Shown one piece after another: positions 33,080-42,074 of a stretch of DNA of 64,000 nucleotides. Under the pieces are notes generated by a model. That model was not told where the DNA came from, searched no databases, and worked only from the letters and a program-made list of their open reading frames with translations. How positions within the stretch are numbered: position 1 is the first letter of the stretch; every line of letters begins with the position of its first letter. The stretch lies in assembly GCF_963457605.1 (NCBI RefSeq), contig NZ_OY735139.1, positions 558,001 through 622,000 on the forward strand, in the 5' to 3' direction. Source of the DNA: an uncultured Gellertiella sp. (GTDB lineage Bacteria > Pseudomonadota > Alphaproteobacteria > Rhizobiales > Rhizobiaceae). The position numbers and the translations under genes were made by a program.

Positions 33080-33937
33080 ATGAACATGCAGACCAGATCT
33101 GAGCAGGTGTTGCCGCAGGATGGGCAACCGCGAAGCGCCTCGGTTCGCGTTTTCGCCCGACCGGACAATCCGCGTTTCGTTCTGGTCTGTTTTCCCTGTG
33201 CGGGCGCATCGGCATCCTTCTACAGGGATTGGCGCAAAGAGTTCGGCACGAGCGAGGTGCTGGCGGCCATTCAGCCTCCGGGTAGAGAGGACCGGCGCGA
33301 CGAACCGTTTGCCGTAAATCTCCGGGAGATGGCCGAGGCGATTGCCCGCGACCTTCGCCTTCAATTTCCCGAAGCACCGTTGGTCTTTTTCGGGCACAGC
33401 TTCGGGGCACTGGTTGCCTATGAGACCGGCCTTGCCATGCAGCGCGCGGGAGGTCGCGGACCGTCGCATCTCTTCGCATCCGGTCGGATCGCGCCGCGCT
33501 TGCGCAAAGACCATGGTTTGCGCGCGGCATTCAACGATCAAGAACTGGTCGACGAGCTTCGCAACATCGGTTTTGAACATGTCAACCTGCTCGGTCTTCC
33601 CGTTTTTTTGCGCCTCTTCCTGCCGGTGCTGCGTGCCGACCTTCTGCTCAACGATCACTATACCGACAGTGGAGAACAGCTGGCATGTCCGCTGACCGCA
33701 TTTTCAGGAAGCCATGACGCGCTCGCACCGGCGCATTTGGTCGCCGCCTGGGAAAGCCAGACAAGCGGACCCTTCAGCCATCATGTGTTTCCCGGCGGAC
33801 ATTTCTACCTGCGTCCGCGCTTTGCCGACCTCAGCGCCAGCATGCGCGCAATCATCAACATGACTTTGCAGCCAAGCCAAAGCCGGAGTGAAAGGCACCG
33901 CCATGACCATCATGACCGATTTGAACAATGCCGCTGA
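33080..33937 (+). CDS. Type II thioesterase
   Basis: This 285-residue alpha/beta-hydrolase has Ser107 (FFGHSFGALVAY), Asp213 (GSHDALA) and His241 (GGHFYL), and the FPCAGASASFYRDW opening typical of editing thioesterases of NRPS/PKS systems. Such enzymes remove wrong or stalled acyl groups from carrier proteins and can release products. Its 3' end overlaps the start region of the AL-KR-ACP gene (next start at 33903), so it probably serves that protein. A separate promoter in 32819-33079 is likely because the IS630 separates it from the upstream operon. Confidence 0.88.
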   Translation: MNMQTRSEQVLPQDGQPRSASVRVFARPDNPRFVLVCFPCAGASASFYRDWRKEFGTSEVLAAIQPPGREDRRDEPFAVNLREMAEAIARDLRLQFPEAPLVFFGHSFGALVAYETGLAMQRAGGRGPSHLFASGRIAPRLRKDHGLRAAFNDQELVDELRNIGFEHVNLLGLPVFLRLFLPVLRADLLLNDHYTDSGEQLACPLTAFSGSHDALAPAHLVAAWESQTSGPFSHHVFPGGHFYLRPRFADLSASMRAIINMTLQPSQSRSERHRHDHHDRFEQCR

Positions 33938-36900
33938 TGCCGCCATTGCCGGCGAGGGACATGTCCGTATGCGGCAGGCGATTCTTGCAATGGTCGGCGT
34001 GCGGGATGTCGCTATCCGGCAACGTCTCAACAATCACGGGAACACTTTGACCGTGATCTATCTGGTGGCCAACCCCATGCCCTCACGGGCGCAGCTTGAG
34101 GCGGCCCTTTGCGGGTGTCCGGGCGGCTTTGCCACAGTTGCCCTGTCCGATCTGCCTTATGACGGAGACGGCCAGCTCGACGAACAACGACTGGCGTCAT
34201 ACCCGGTATTGGAACACGGCCTGTGGGAGAGCCATGGATTGCGCCCCGGGCTGCGCGATCAGCTGAGCTGGAACCTTGGCGAGACGGTGATTGTGCATGC
34301 GCCGACGTCATCGCTACTTCAGGGACCGGACCTGCCGGCAGATCCTGCCGGTCGCCTTTCTCTGGCCGACGCGCTTGCCTATACCGCAGCCACGGCGACA
34401 ACCAGCATCAGCATCATCCAACCGGGCCAGGCGGATCGGCATTTGCCTTACGCCGCACTCCACGATCTGGCTCTTCGCATTGCCGGCGGCCTGCATGCCG
34501 CCGGGTGTCTGCCGGGTTCGGTCGTACTTTTGCAATTGCCCCATCCCTTGAGCTTTATCAGCCTGTTCTGGGGCGCCATCCATGCCGGAGTCATTCCGGT
34601 GCTTCTTGCCGTACCCGGTCGTTACGTGCCGGAAGACGTGGTTGCCCAGCGGCTGGCAGACGCTGTCGATCTGTTTCCCGGTGCCGCCATCATTTGCGAA
34701 GAACGGATGAAGTCAACGATTGAAGCCATGCTGCCTTCGGCACGCCAGCTGGCAATTGAGGCCCTGTCTCAGGCGCCACCCGCAAATGACCGTCACCGGG
34801 CTTGCCCGCGCGACACGGCAGTCTATCTTCTCACCTCCGGCAGCACATCAAGGCCAAAGGCTGTGCCGCAAACCCATGGCAATCTTCTGGCGCATTGCAT
34901 GGGTGGAAAGATCGCCCATGACCTGCAGCCGGATGAAATCACGCTGAACTGGCTGCCGCTGGATCACGTCGGCGGCATGATCATGTTTCACCTGCGCGAC
35001 CTCTATCATGGCTTTTGGCAGTACCACGCTTCCTCGACGTCATTTCTGCAAGACCCTCTGCGCTGGCTCGACTGGATGAGCGAACGCGGGATCACCATCA
35101 GTTGGGCTCCCAATTTCGCTTTCAATCTCGTTTGCACCGAGATTGAAAAGTATGGCGCACGCGTCTGGGATCTGTCGCACCTCCGCTTTCTGATGAATGG
35201 CGGCGAGGCCGTTGTCCGTTCGCAGGCGGAACGATTTCTCCGCATGCTGGCACCCTTTGGCCTGCGCAGCACCGCCATGCGCCCCTCATGGGGCATGTCG
35301 GAAACCTGTAGTGATACGGTCATCTGTCAGGATTTTCATCAGGATATGGCGGACGATGTTGCCGGTCCGGTGAGTGTCGGAAAGCCCTACCCGGGCATTT
35401 CTCTGCGCATCGTTGATACCGACGGCCGCATCGTACCCCAAGGCACGATCGGCGCGCTGCATATCACCGGTTCAACGGTCTTGCCGGCCTATTTCGAAAA
35501 TGCGGCGGTCAATGCCGCCTCGTTCACAGCCGATGGCTGGTTCAACACCGGAGACCTCGGGGCGATTTCACGCGGCCGGTTGTGCATGATGGGACGGGCC
35601 AAGGACCTCATCATCATCAATGGCCAGAACATCGACCCCGCAGCTGTGGAAGCCCAGGTCGATATGGTGGACGGTGTCCGCCCCTCCTTTACAGCTGTGA
35701 TTGCCCGCCGGGAACGGGGGGATGATACAGACCGCGTCAGCGTGTTTTTTGTGCCGTTTGATCAAAGTGCACCGACCGCTCCTGTTCTTCAGGCCATTCG
35801 CACCAGATTGACGACCGTGTTCGGGCTGCAGGTTGGTGAAATCATCGTTCTGTCAGAGCCTGCGGTGCCCAAGACCTCAATCGGCAAGATCCAGAAGGAA
35901 AAGCTGAAGGCCGCCCTGGAAGCCGGAAGTCTTGTGCCGGACTACCGTCGGGCAGGGGCATCGAATACGCAGGAAAGTGCCGGCCGGATCGGCACGCTTT
36001 GGCGGCGCGTCTGGCGTAAACGCAAGGTGCAGACAGGTGAAGCCGTTCCGCTGATCACGATTCTCGATGATGGCCAAACCGGCACGATGGCTGTGGCCCA
36101 TGGATTGACCGCCTCCGGGTCATCCTTTACCGCCATCAACAGTGCCTATCTGCCGATGGTATGCGATGCGCAGGACCGTCGTCATTTTGCCATGCTGGCG
36201 GATAAGGATTTTGACATCGGGATCCTGCTCGAAGTCCTCAATATTCTCGGAAAAAATTCTTTGAGAACGCCCTGCCAGTTGCTTGTGGTTACGGTGGAGC
36301 CGGAACACGAGCGGTCGGTCGCATCCATTGCGCCGCTGCTGCGCACCGCAATGGATGAATATCCGGATCTGAAGGCCCGATTTATTCTTGCCGGAGCGAA
36401 CCAGAACCTGGCGGAGATCCTGACAGTCGAAGCCGCCGAAGGGGCCCGGGAAACCGAAATCTGCTGGCGTGACGGTCAGCGCTATGTCAGCCGTCTGGCA
36501 CCTTCCGTCCTGACCTCGACCGGGGCTGCGGCAAAACTGCGCGCGCGGGGGCTCTATGTTGTGACCGGCGGGCTTGGTGGCATCGGCCTTCATCTTTGCA
36601 ACGATCTCATCACCCGGTATGAGGCCCGGCTCATCATTGTCGGGAGACGTCCGCGCTCGCAACTGGATACGAAAACCCATGCCGCGCTTTGTGCCATCGA
36701 GGCCCGCACGCAGGCCTCCTATGTTGCGGCAGATTGCGAAGATGACCATTTTGCGACCGCAGTAATCCAGACTATGCAGATGATGCAGGCGGAGAAACTG
36801 GACGGCGTATTTCACCTCGCCGGAACCTTGTCCAATATACCGCTGGCGCAAATGGACGCCGTCGAACTTCGCTCCCTGATTGCTACTCGGCGCGAAGGTG

Positions 36901-37682
36901 CTTTGGCAAGCTTCGAACTTGCCAAAGACTTGTCTGCCGACTTTGTGGTGATGTTCTCATCGCTGAATGCTCATTTCGGCGGCGCTAATGTCGGAGGATA
37001 TTCGGCGGCCTGCCGTCAGCAGATGGCTCTGGCGTCGCTTGGACAAGCATCCGGCGCGCCGCAAATTCGCTGCATCAACTGGTCAATGTGGCAGGAGACT
37101 GGCATGTTGCGTGGTTATACGTTGGCAACGCTTGGCGAACGCAAGGGTTTCCGGGCCATGAATCCTGAAGCCGCGCTTGCATGCCTTGAAGATGCCATGG
37201 CCAGCGCCGATCCTGTTGTGTTTGTCGGTATTGATGAAACGCGACCGCCCATGCACGCGCATACTGTAGCCGAACCAGTAGCACTCGATTTGCTGGTTCC
37301 ACATGGCGAAAACGGCATTTACGACCGCAATTTGCCTTTAACGGACACGTTTGGCACGGCAATTGCGTTTGGAAGCACCGACAATGCGATTGTCCATCCC
37401 AAGACAGCAGATCTATCAGATTCGACACAGAGCTCGTTCGTTGACGAAGTGACCTCAATGCTTGCCAGAATCTGGCAGGATATTCTGGGGCTCGATATTC
37501 CGCCAGAAACAAACGATAATGTCTTTGATCTGGGCGGCCAGTCCCTTTTGATGCCGCGTATCCAGAATGCCATAGAAAAGGCACTCAATATCGAAATCGA
37601 CATTCTGGATTTGTTTGACTTTGTTACTCTGGGAGCGCTTTCAGATTTTGTTGGCGCAAAGGTTCGGGCTGAAACGGCTTGA
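33903..37682 (+). CDS. AMP-ligase/ketoreductase/carrier-protein megasynthase (AL-KR-ACP, no KS)
   Basis: This 1259-residue protein starts at ATG 33903; GTG 33888 is possible. Domains: an N-terminal piece (1-110) resembling the lid part of an adenylating enzyme; an AMP-ligase (about 125-680) with LLTSGSTSRPKA (near 307), WLPLDHVGGMIMFH, GMSETCSD (near 463), NTGDLG (near 549) and lid Lys in PKTSIGKIQK; a linker; an SDR-type ketoreductase with TGGLGGIGL (near 887) and Ser/Tyr of FSSLNAHFGGANVGGYSAA; and a C-terminal carrier domain with GGQSLL (near 1213). No ketosynthase or acyltransferase exists, so it either loads and reduces a keto acid (as A-KR-T modules do) or reduces a ketide made by the KAS III-like enzymes. 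Confidence 0.85.
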   Translation: MTIMTDLNNAADAAIAGEGHVRMRQAILAMVGVRDVAIRQRLNNHGNTLTVIYLVANPMPSRAQLEAALCGCPGGFATVALSDLPYDGDGQLDEQRLASYPVLEHGLWESHGLRPGLRDQLSWNLGETVIVHAPTSSLLQGPDLPADPAGRLSLADALAYTAATATTSISIIQPGQADRHLPYAALHDLALRIAGGLHAAGCLPGSVVLLQLPHPLSFISLFWGAIHAGVIPVLLAVPGRYVPEDVVAQRLADAVDLFPGAAIICEERMKSTIEAMLPSARQLAIEALSQAPPANDRHRACPRDTAVYLLTSGSTSRPKAVPQTHGNLLAHCMGGKIAHDLQPDEITLNWLPLDHVGGMIMFHLRDLYHGFWQYHASSTSFLQDPLRWLDWMSERGITISWAPNFAFNLVCTEIEKYGARVWDLSHLRFLMNGGEAVVRSQAERFLRMLAPFGLRSTAMRPSWGMSETCSDTVICQDFHQDMADDVAGPVSVGKPYPGISLRIVDTDGRIVPQGTIGALHITGSTVLPAYFENAAVNAASFTADGWFNTGDLGAISRGRLCMMGRAKDLIIINGQNIDPAAVEAQVDMVDGVRPSFTAVIARRERGDDTDRVSVFFVPFDQSAPTAPVLQAIRTRLTTVFGLQVGEIIVLSEPAVPKTSIGKIQKEKLKAALEAGSLVPDYRRAGASNTQESAGRIGTLWRRVWRKRKVQTGEAVPLITILDDGQTGTMAVAHGLTASGSSFTAINSAYLPMVCDAQDRRHFAMLADKDFDIGILLEVLNILGKNSLRTPCQLLVVTVEPEHERSVASIAPLLRTAMDEYPDLKARFILAGANQNLAEILTVEAAEGARETEICWRDGQRYVSRLAPSVLTSTGAAAKLRARGLYVVTGGLGGIGLHLCNDLITRYEARLIIVGRRPRSQLDTKTHAALCAIEARTQASYVAADCEDDHFATAVIQTMQMMQAEKLDGVFHLAGTLSNIPLAQMDAVELRSLIATRREGALASFELAKDLSADFVVMFSSLNAHFGGANVGGYSAACRQQMALASLGQASGAPQIRCINWSMWQETGMLRGYTLATLGERKGFRAMNPEAALACLEDAMASADPVVFVGIDETRPPMHAHTVAEPVALDLLVPHGENGIYDRNLPLTDTFGTAIAFGSTDNAIVHPKTADLSDSTQSSFVDEVTSMLARIWQDILGLDIPPETNDNVFDLGGQSLLMPRIQNAIEKALNIEIDILDLFDFVTLGALSDFVGAKVRAETA

Positions 37683-37723
37683 AATCGATGGTTGCTTGAA
37701 GAGCATATGCACGGCGTTCTCTG

Positions 37724-38770
37724 ATTTGAAGTGCAACAGGCATCCGTTTAAAGGATGCCGTTATGGGTCAGCATTATCAGCATTTTAGCGCTTTTGAGCG
37801 CAACTTTCTCCAGAGCCGTTTGAATATGGGCAACACGCAGGCGTGGATCGCTCTGGCTCTTGGCCGGTCGCGATCGACTGTGTCTCGGGAGGTTCGCCGT
37901 AACGCGCCGCCAGCGTCGCCTTCTCACTTATGCTATGACGCGGGCATTGCTTCCAGAGCCTCTTTGTCGCGCCGCCGTCGCGGACTGGTCAGGCTTGCGG
38001 AAGGGACGGCCTTGCGGGAGACTGTTTTCAGGCAGATACGTCTGGGCTGGTCCCCGCAGCAGATTTCCGGCAGGTTAAAGCACATGGACGAGCCCGAGAC
38101 AGTGGCGCACGAGACGATTTACCGGGCGATCTACATCCTGCCGAAAGGCGAATTGCGCAAGCAACTCATAGGCTTGCTTCGACAGGGGCATAAATTGCGC
38201 CGCCCCCGCGCTCAAGGCAAGGACCGGCGCGGCAGCCTGCCTGGCATGGTGTCGGTGCATGCGCGTCCGGCGTCCGTGCTGACCCGTGAACTGCCCGGCG
38301 ACTGGGAGGGTGACCTGATCAAGGGCGCCGGAAATGCCAGTTGCATCGGCACGCTGGCCGAACGCAAAACCCGCTATGTCATTCTGACGAAGATGAAGGA
38401 TGCCAGCGCGGATGCAGCACTTGCCGGGTTCTCGCGCGGCCTGTCGCGTGTCCCTCAAGCGATGCGCACCAGCATGACCTACGACCAGGGAAAAGAAATG
38501 GCTCAGCGCACCGAGCTGGCTAAGCGGCTGAATATAAAAGTGTATTTCTGCGATCCGCATAGCCCGTGGCAGCGACCCACCAACGAAAATACCAATGGCC
38601 TGATCCGCCAGTATCTGCCAAAAGGCATCGATCTCAGCATCTACTCCCAGAAGGACCTCGACAAAATCGCCGACAGCCTCAATAATCGACCAAGACAAAC
38701 ACTCGGATTCAGAACACCCCTCGAAGCCTATCAAACCGAAATCTCAAACCAGCCTGTTGCACTTCAGAAA
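37724..38770 (+). mobile_element. IS30-family element, apparently complete
   Basis: Inverted ends containing GAAGTGCAACAGGC (left 37729-37742; right the reverse complement near 38754-38767) surround one transposase gene. It lies about 45 bp after the AL-KR-ACP stop and 200 bp before the AraC-type gene, so it may have changed the local transcription layout. Exact ends are uncertain by a few bases. Confidence 0.82.
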
Positions 38771-38773
38771 TGA
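37763..38773 (+). CDS. IS30-family transposase
   Basis: The protein has 336 residues: an N-terminal helix-turn-helix (AWIALALGRSRSTVSREVRRN), a second DNA-binding part (GWSPQQISGRL, HETIYRAIY) and the DDE domain (GDWEGDLIKG, TYDQGKEMAQ, CDPHSPWQRPTNENTNGLIRQYLPKG). Length and motifs are complete, so the element could be mobile. The C-terminal codons run into the right inverted repeat, which is usual in IS30. Confidence 0.9.
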   Translation: MGQHYQHFSAFERNFLQSRLNMGNTQAWIALALGRSRSTVSREVRRNAPPASPSHLCYDAGIASRASLSRRRRGLVRLAEGTALRETVFRQIRLGWSPQQISGRLKHMDEPETVAHETIYRAIYILPKGELRKQLIGLLRQGHKLRRPRAQGKDRRGSLPGMVSVHARPASVLTRELPGDWEGDLIKGAGNASCIGTLAERKTRYVILTKMKDASADAALAGFSRGLSRVPQAMRTSMTYDQGKEMAQRTELAKRLNIKVYFCDPHSPWQRPTNENTNGLIRQYLPKGIDLSIYSQKDLDKIADSLNNRPRQTLGFRTPLEAYQTEISNQPVALQK

Positions 38774-38977
38774 GACCGCCCACTTATTAGTTTACATTAA
38801 CTTCGATCTGTGTAATACAGGGTTGTTTTTTTGCGTTATTATGTCCAAATTCGAAGGGGCAGCGGTCAGAACTATTTCAAATCGCCCTAATAACTGATAT
38901 ACGCACATTGCAAACCTTTAGCACATAACCCGCAACCCCGGGAGGCTCTCAAAGAGCTTAAGCGAACTGGAGCTAAC

Positions 38978-40156
38978 ATGTTGCCGGTACCTTTCATCAT
39001 TTCTCTGATTCTAGTCGTGGTTCTGGTTCGCTTTTCCTTTTCTGCGGAAAAGCGCATTGGCGTTCTGCCGCGGGTTGTGCTGCTTGTCCTCGCAGTTCAG
39101 TCGGTGTTGATCGGATTGCGGTGGGGCTACCATCTCAAAATTGTCTGGCCGGTGCAAAGTGTCCTGGCAGCTATGATCCCGTCTTTGATGTGGCTTGCCT
39201 TGAACAGCATGGTTTCCGGCACGAACTGGAAAATGACTCCGCTTTCCTGGTTTCAGATTGTAGCACCGCCTGTTCTTATCCTGTTGGCTCCGCTTGCCAA
39301 TTCGGAAGGGGTTGATGTGCTGATCAGCGCCTTGTTCGTCGGCTATGGAATGGCCCTTCTTTATACGACCTTCAAAGACGACATCGAATGGCTAGACCGG
39401 ATTCCCTTTCAGTCGATGGTCTCCACCAATACGGTCTTCAGGTCCGCAGGACTGGTGCTGATCTCGTCCGCATTGGTTGATCTGGTCATTGTCTATGACA
39501 TGGCCGCCAATGCCGGTAACTATTCAGCCGAAATTGTCGGCATATCGAGCCTCTTGATGATCATCATCCTGAGTGCTTCCATAGCCCTTATCGACCGCTT
39601 AACATATGAGGCTGCCGAGCCCTGTGAGACAGACAGCGCCGATACAAAGCCCCCCGCGGGACTGCCGGAAATGGACGGGCGTTCAGCGGCTGAAATGCAA
39701 GCACTGTTTTCCGAAACCCTGACACGGCTTGACGCATTAATGATCTCGAAGCGTGTCTATCGCGATCCTAATCTCAGCCTTGACCGTCTGGCGCGCAAGC
39801 TGGTGGTTCCGGCACGGCAAATCTCTGCGGCCATCAACAGCCAGCGTGCGATGAATGTTCCGCAATATGTCAACATGTTCCGCGTGATGGAGGCCTGTGA
39901 GCTTCTCAGCAATAACTCCGCCCAGATCACCGAGGTGATCTTCGATGCCGGATTCCAGACCAAATCCAATTTCAACCGCGAGTTCCAGCGCATTGTCGGC
40001 ATGAGCCCGAGTGAATGGCGCAGGAGCAGGACGGCGGATGCGATGCCGAAAGCCATGGAGTCATTTCTGTCCGAGTTACGATCGAACCAGGATATCGTTC
40101 AGCAGGATGCTGGCGCCTTGTTTCCCAAAACGTTGAACCAGGTGATGCACCATTGA
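38978..40156 (+). CDS. Membrane-bound AraC-family transcriptional regulator
   Basis: This 392-residue protein has about six to seven hydrophobic helices in residues 1-215 and a C-terminal AraC DNA-binding domain (about 265-360) with both helix-turn-helix units: LSLDRLARKLVVPARQISAAIN and ITEVIFDAGFQTKSNFNREFQRIVGMSPSEWRR. The membrane part probably senses an external or membrane signal and passes it to DNA binding. Placed between the two biosynthetic operons, it is the obvious candidate regulator of the cluster. The start has a GGAG ribosome site at a good distance. Confidence 0.88.
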   Translation: MLPVPFIISLILVVVLVRFSFSAEKRIGVLPRVVLLVLAVQSVLIGLRWGYHLKIVWPVQSVLAAMIPSLMWLALNSMVSGTNWKMTPLSWFQIVAPPVLILLAPLANSEGVDVLISALFVGYGMALLYTTFKDDIEWLDRIPFQSMVSTNTVFRSAGLVLISSALVDLVIVYDMAANAGNYSAEIVGISSLLMIIILSASIALIDRLTYEAAEPCETDSADTKPPAGLPEMDGRSAAEMQALFSETLTRLDALMISKRVYRDPNLSLDRLARKLVVPARQISAAINSQRAMNVPQYVNMFRVMEACELLSNNSAQITEVIFDAGFQTKSNFNREFQRIVGMSPSEWRRSRTADAMPKAMESFLSELRSNQDIVQQDAGALFPKTLNQVMHH

Positions 40157-40190
40157 ACAGCCGTTCAGGGCCATTGGTGACCCGACCATA

Positions 40191-40231
40191 AAATGATCCG
40201 CAGCAAGTGGGTTCTTGCAGCGGATCATTTG
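40191..40231. terminator. Bidirectional terminator between convergent genes
   Basis: Arms AAATGATCCGCAGCAAG and CTTGCAGCGGATCATTT pair with one mismatch around a 6-7 nt loop; A-rich and T-rich ends make it usable in both directions. It ends the AraC-type gene (plus) and the minus-strand biosynthetic operon. Confidence 0.85.
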
Positions 40232-40262
40232 TTTGACGGTCGGCGCCATGGTCCGCACCGTA

Positions 40263-41051
40263 TCAGCTGTGTGTGGCCTTTTGGACCGAATACAGCGAGC
40301 CCTTCAGCATCTGGCTGCGGATATCGATTTTCAGTTTTGCGCCGACGGTGTTTTTGAAAGGGTTGGAAAACATGGCAATCGGTGCCTCCACCGAATGCTC
40401 CATTTCGGTATCGTCCGGCAATCCGATATTTGTCACCAGCATGGCGGCATCGATGCTGAGGCTTTGCGGGCTAACCGCACTGTTCAGCGTCAGTTCGGCG
40501 ACGGCCTTGTCGGCGTGAATGCTGAGAATGCGCACGGCACCGGAAAAGGTCACAACGGTCTTGTGGCTGTTGATATTCAGATCATTGACGCTTCCATTGA
40601 TGGTCACGACGGCATTGTCACCCTTGACCGATACATCCTTCATCAAACCTTTGACATTGGCGACTGCGCTTGCCTGAAGAACCGAGAGATTGAGGTTTTC
40701 GGGCATGTCTACGGCAACCGTGATGTTACACTGACCCGGAAGGCCGGTGCGGACGCCACTTTGCCCGACGCGGATGCGCAATGTCGTGTTGTCGCGCTCG
40801 TAATTGACCGTCGGATTGCAGAAGCTGTCTCCCCAGCCGTCTTTGCTGATGCGCAGCGCCGATGCGCCATCCTTATGGGTTGTCACGTCGAGCCGGCTGT
40901 CCGAACCTTCGACGACAACGTTTTCGATGCCGCTGAAGTCGATGTCATTCATCGAGCTGGCGAAACCTTGTTTTGACACTGACATTGCGACCCCCATGAT
41001 GCAAAGAACCGCGACGGGCGCAAAAGCGATCAGTTTGTTGCGGGTTTTCAT
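40263..41051 (-). CDS. Exported beta-rich protein (DUF4097/DUF2807-like), end of the minus operon
   Basis: This 262-residue protein has a signal peptide (KLIAFAPVAVLCIMGVAMSVS). The rest is made of short alternating beta strands (for example DISGIENVVVEGSDSRLDV-like, NLSVLQASAVANVKGLMKDVSVKGDNAVVTINGS), the pattern of repeated-strand head domains of the DUF4097/DUF2807 (GIN) class. These are surface or periplasmic proteins of unclear role. It is only 21 nt downstream of the monooxygenase, so it belongs to the operon. It might bind or shield the product outside the inner membrane; that is speculation. Confidence 0.65.
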   Translation of the reverse strand: MKTRNKLIAFAPVAVLCIMGVAMSVSKQGFASSMNDIDFSGIENVVVEGSDSRLDVTTHKDGASALRISKDGWGDSFCNPTVNYERDNTTLRIRVGQSGVRTGLPGQCNITVAVDMPENLNLSVLQASAVANVKGLMKDVSVKGDNAVVTINGSVNDLNINSHKTVVTFSGAVRILSIHADKAVAELTLNSAVSPQSLSIDAAMLVTNIGLPDDTEMEHSVEAPIAMFSNPFKNTVGAKLKIDIRSQMLKGSLYSVQKATHS

Positions 41052-41072
41052 TGTGATTTCCTTTCGTTTGTT

Positions 41073-42074
41073 TCAAGAAGAGGTGTTCACCGCTACCTGC
41101 CTGCTGCTTTGCCGGAATGCCTGAGTTGCGAATTGCAAATCCTCCTCACTTTGCGGAACATCGAGGATGAATCCGGCAAAGCCGGCCTGGCGGTAACGCG
41201 CCAAATGCGCTCCTATCTGGTCATGGCTGCCGACCAGATAGGGGCAGAATGTCTTGTAGGTCTTGAGCGGGTGGAGCCAATAAGGGCCGCTTTGTGCGGA
41301 CCGCTTCTGTGCCATGTCGGCGAGCGTGGCGTGCCAGACGGAATCGCTCACAGCGGTTGCCATTTTGTGCACCATTTCCCCGTGCCGGTCGGGCGGGAAG
41401 CGCTTGTCAGCCACCGCCCAGGCCTCTTCTTCCGTATCGCGGGAAATGATGCCGACACGGGCGAAACTGCCCTTTGCCACGGGTTCGCCCAGGTCATCGG
41501 GCGACGGCGGATAGTTGACCGCGATGGCCTCAAGGCCGGCAGAGACATCGGCCCCTGCCTTCGATGAGCCCGAAACAAAGATTCTTGGCAACAAGCCCTG
41601 TGGCATGGCAGGCGACAGCCGCGCCCCGGCCAGCGAAAAATAAGGACCGTCGATAGACACTGTTTCGTTGCGCAGCAACGCCTTGATGATGTTGGTATAT
41701 TCGAAAAGCCGCTCGTAGCGCTCATTGTGCGGGGTGTTGTCGCCGAGAGCGGCAAGGTCCTTGAGAAAGCCTCCCGCGACCATGTTCAACGCCACCGGAC
41801 GACCATAGAGACAGGCCAGGCTCGCAATGCGCTTGGCGATGCTGAAAGGCGGCGCATAAACCGGCTGAACGGCAATCAACGGCAGCAACCGCGACGTTTC
41901 GCCAAGCACCGCCTGCGCCACGCACCAGGGATCAACGAGACTGTTGTCAGTATAGATCAGCATGCCTTGTGCGCCGGCGTCTTCGCTCCAGCGGGCGATC
42001 TTGCCGACTTCAGCCAGATAATCCCGGCCTTCAAACGCCGTTGACGGTGGGCAGGTGGTATAGAATAGGATCAT
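41073..42074 (-). CDS. Luciferase-like (LLM) FMNH2-dependent monooxygenase
   Basis: This 333-residue TIM-barrel protein of the bacterial luciferase/SsuD group has DAGAQGMLIYTDNSLVDPW near the N-terminus and GRPVALNMVAGGFLKDL and HNERYERLFEYTNIIKALL in the middle, all typical of SsuD-like enzymes. With reduced FMN and O2 such enzymes hydroxylate or cleave substrates; BtrO of butirosin biosynthesis hydroxylates a carrier-bound acyl chain. The FMN reductase at 16884 is the probable source of FMNH2. The start overlaps the upstream KAS III-like stop by 4 nt, tying it to carrier-protein chemistry. Confidence 0.85.
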   Translation of the reverse strand: MILFYTTCPPSTAFEGRDYLAEVGKIARWSEDAGAQGMLIYTDNSLVDPWCVAQAVLGETSRLLPLIAVQPVYAPPFSIAKRIASLACLYGRPVALNMVAGGFLKDLAALGDNTPHNERYERLFEYTNIIKALLRNETVSIDGPYFSLAGARLSPAMPQGLLPRIFVSGSSKAGADVSAGLEAIAVNYPPSPDDLGEPVAKGSFARVGIISRDTEEEAWAVADKRFPPDRHGEMVHKMATAVSDSVWHATLADMAQKRSAQSGPYWLHPLKTYKTFCPYLVGSHDQIGAHLARYRQAGFAGFILDVPQSEEDLQFATQAFRQSSRQVAVNTSS

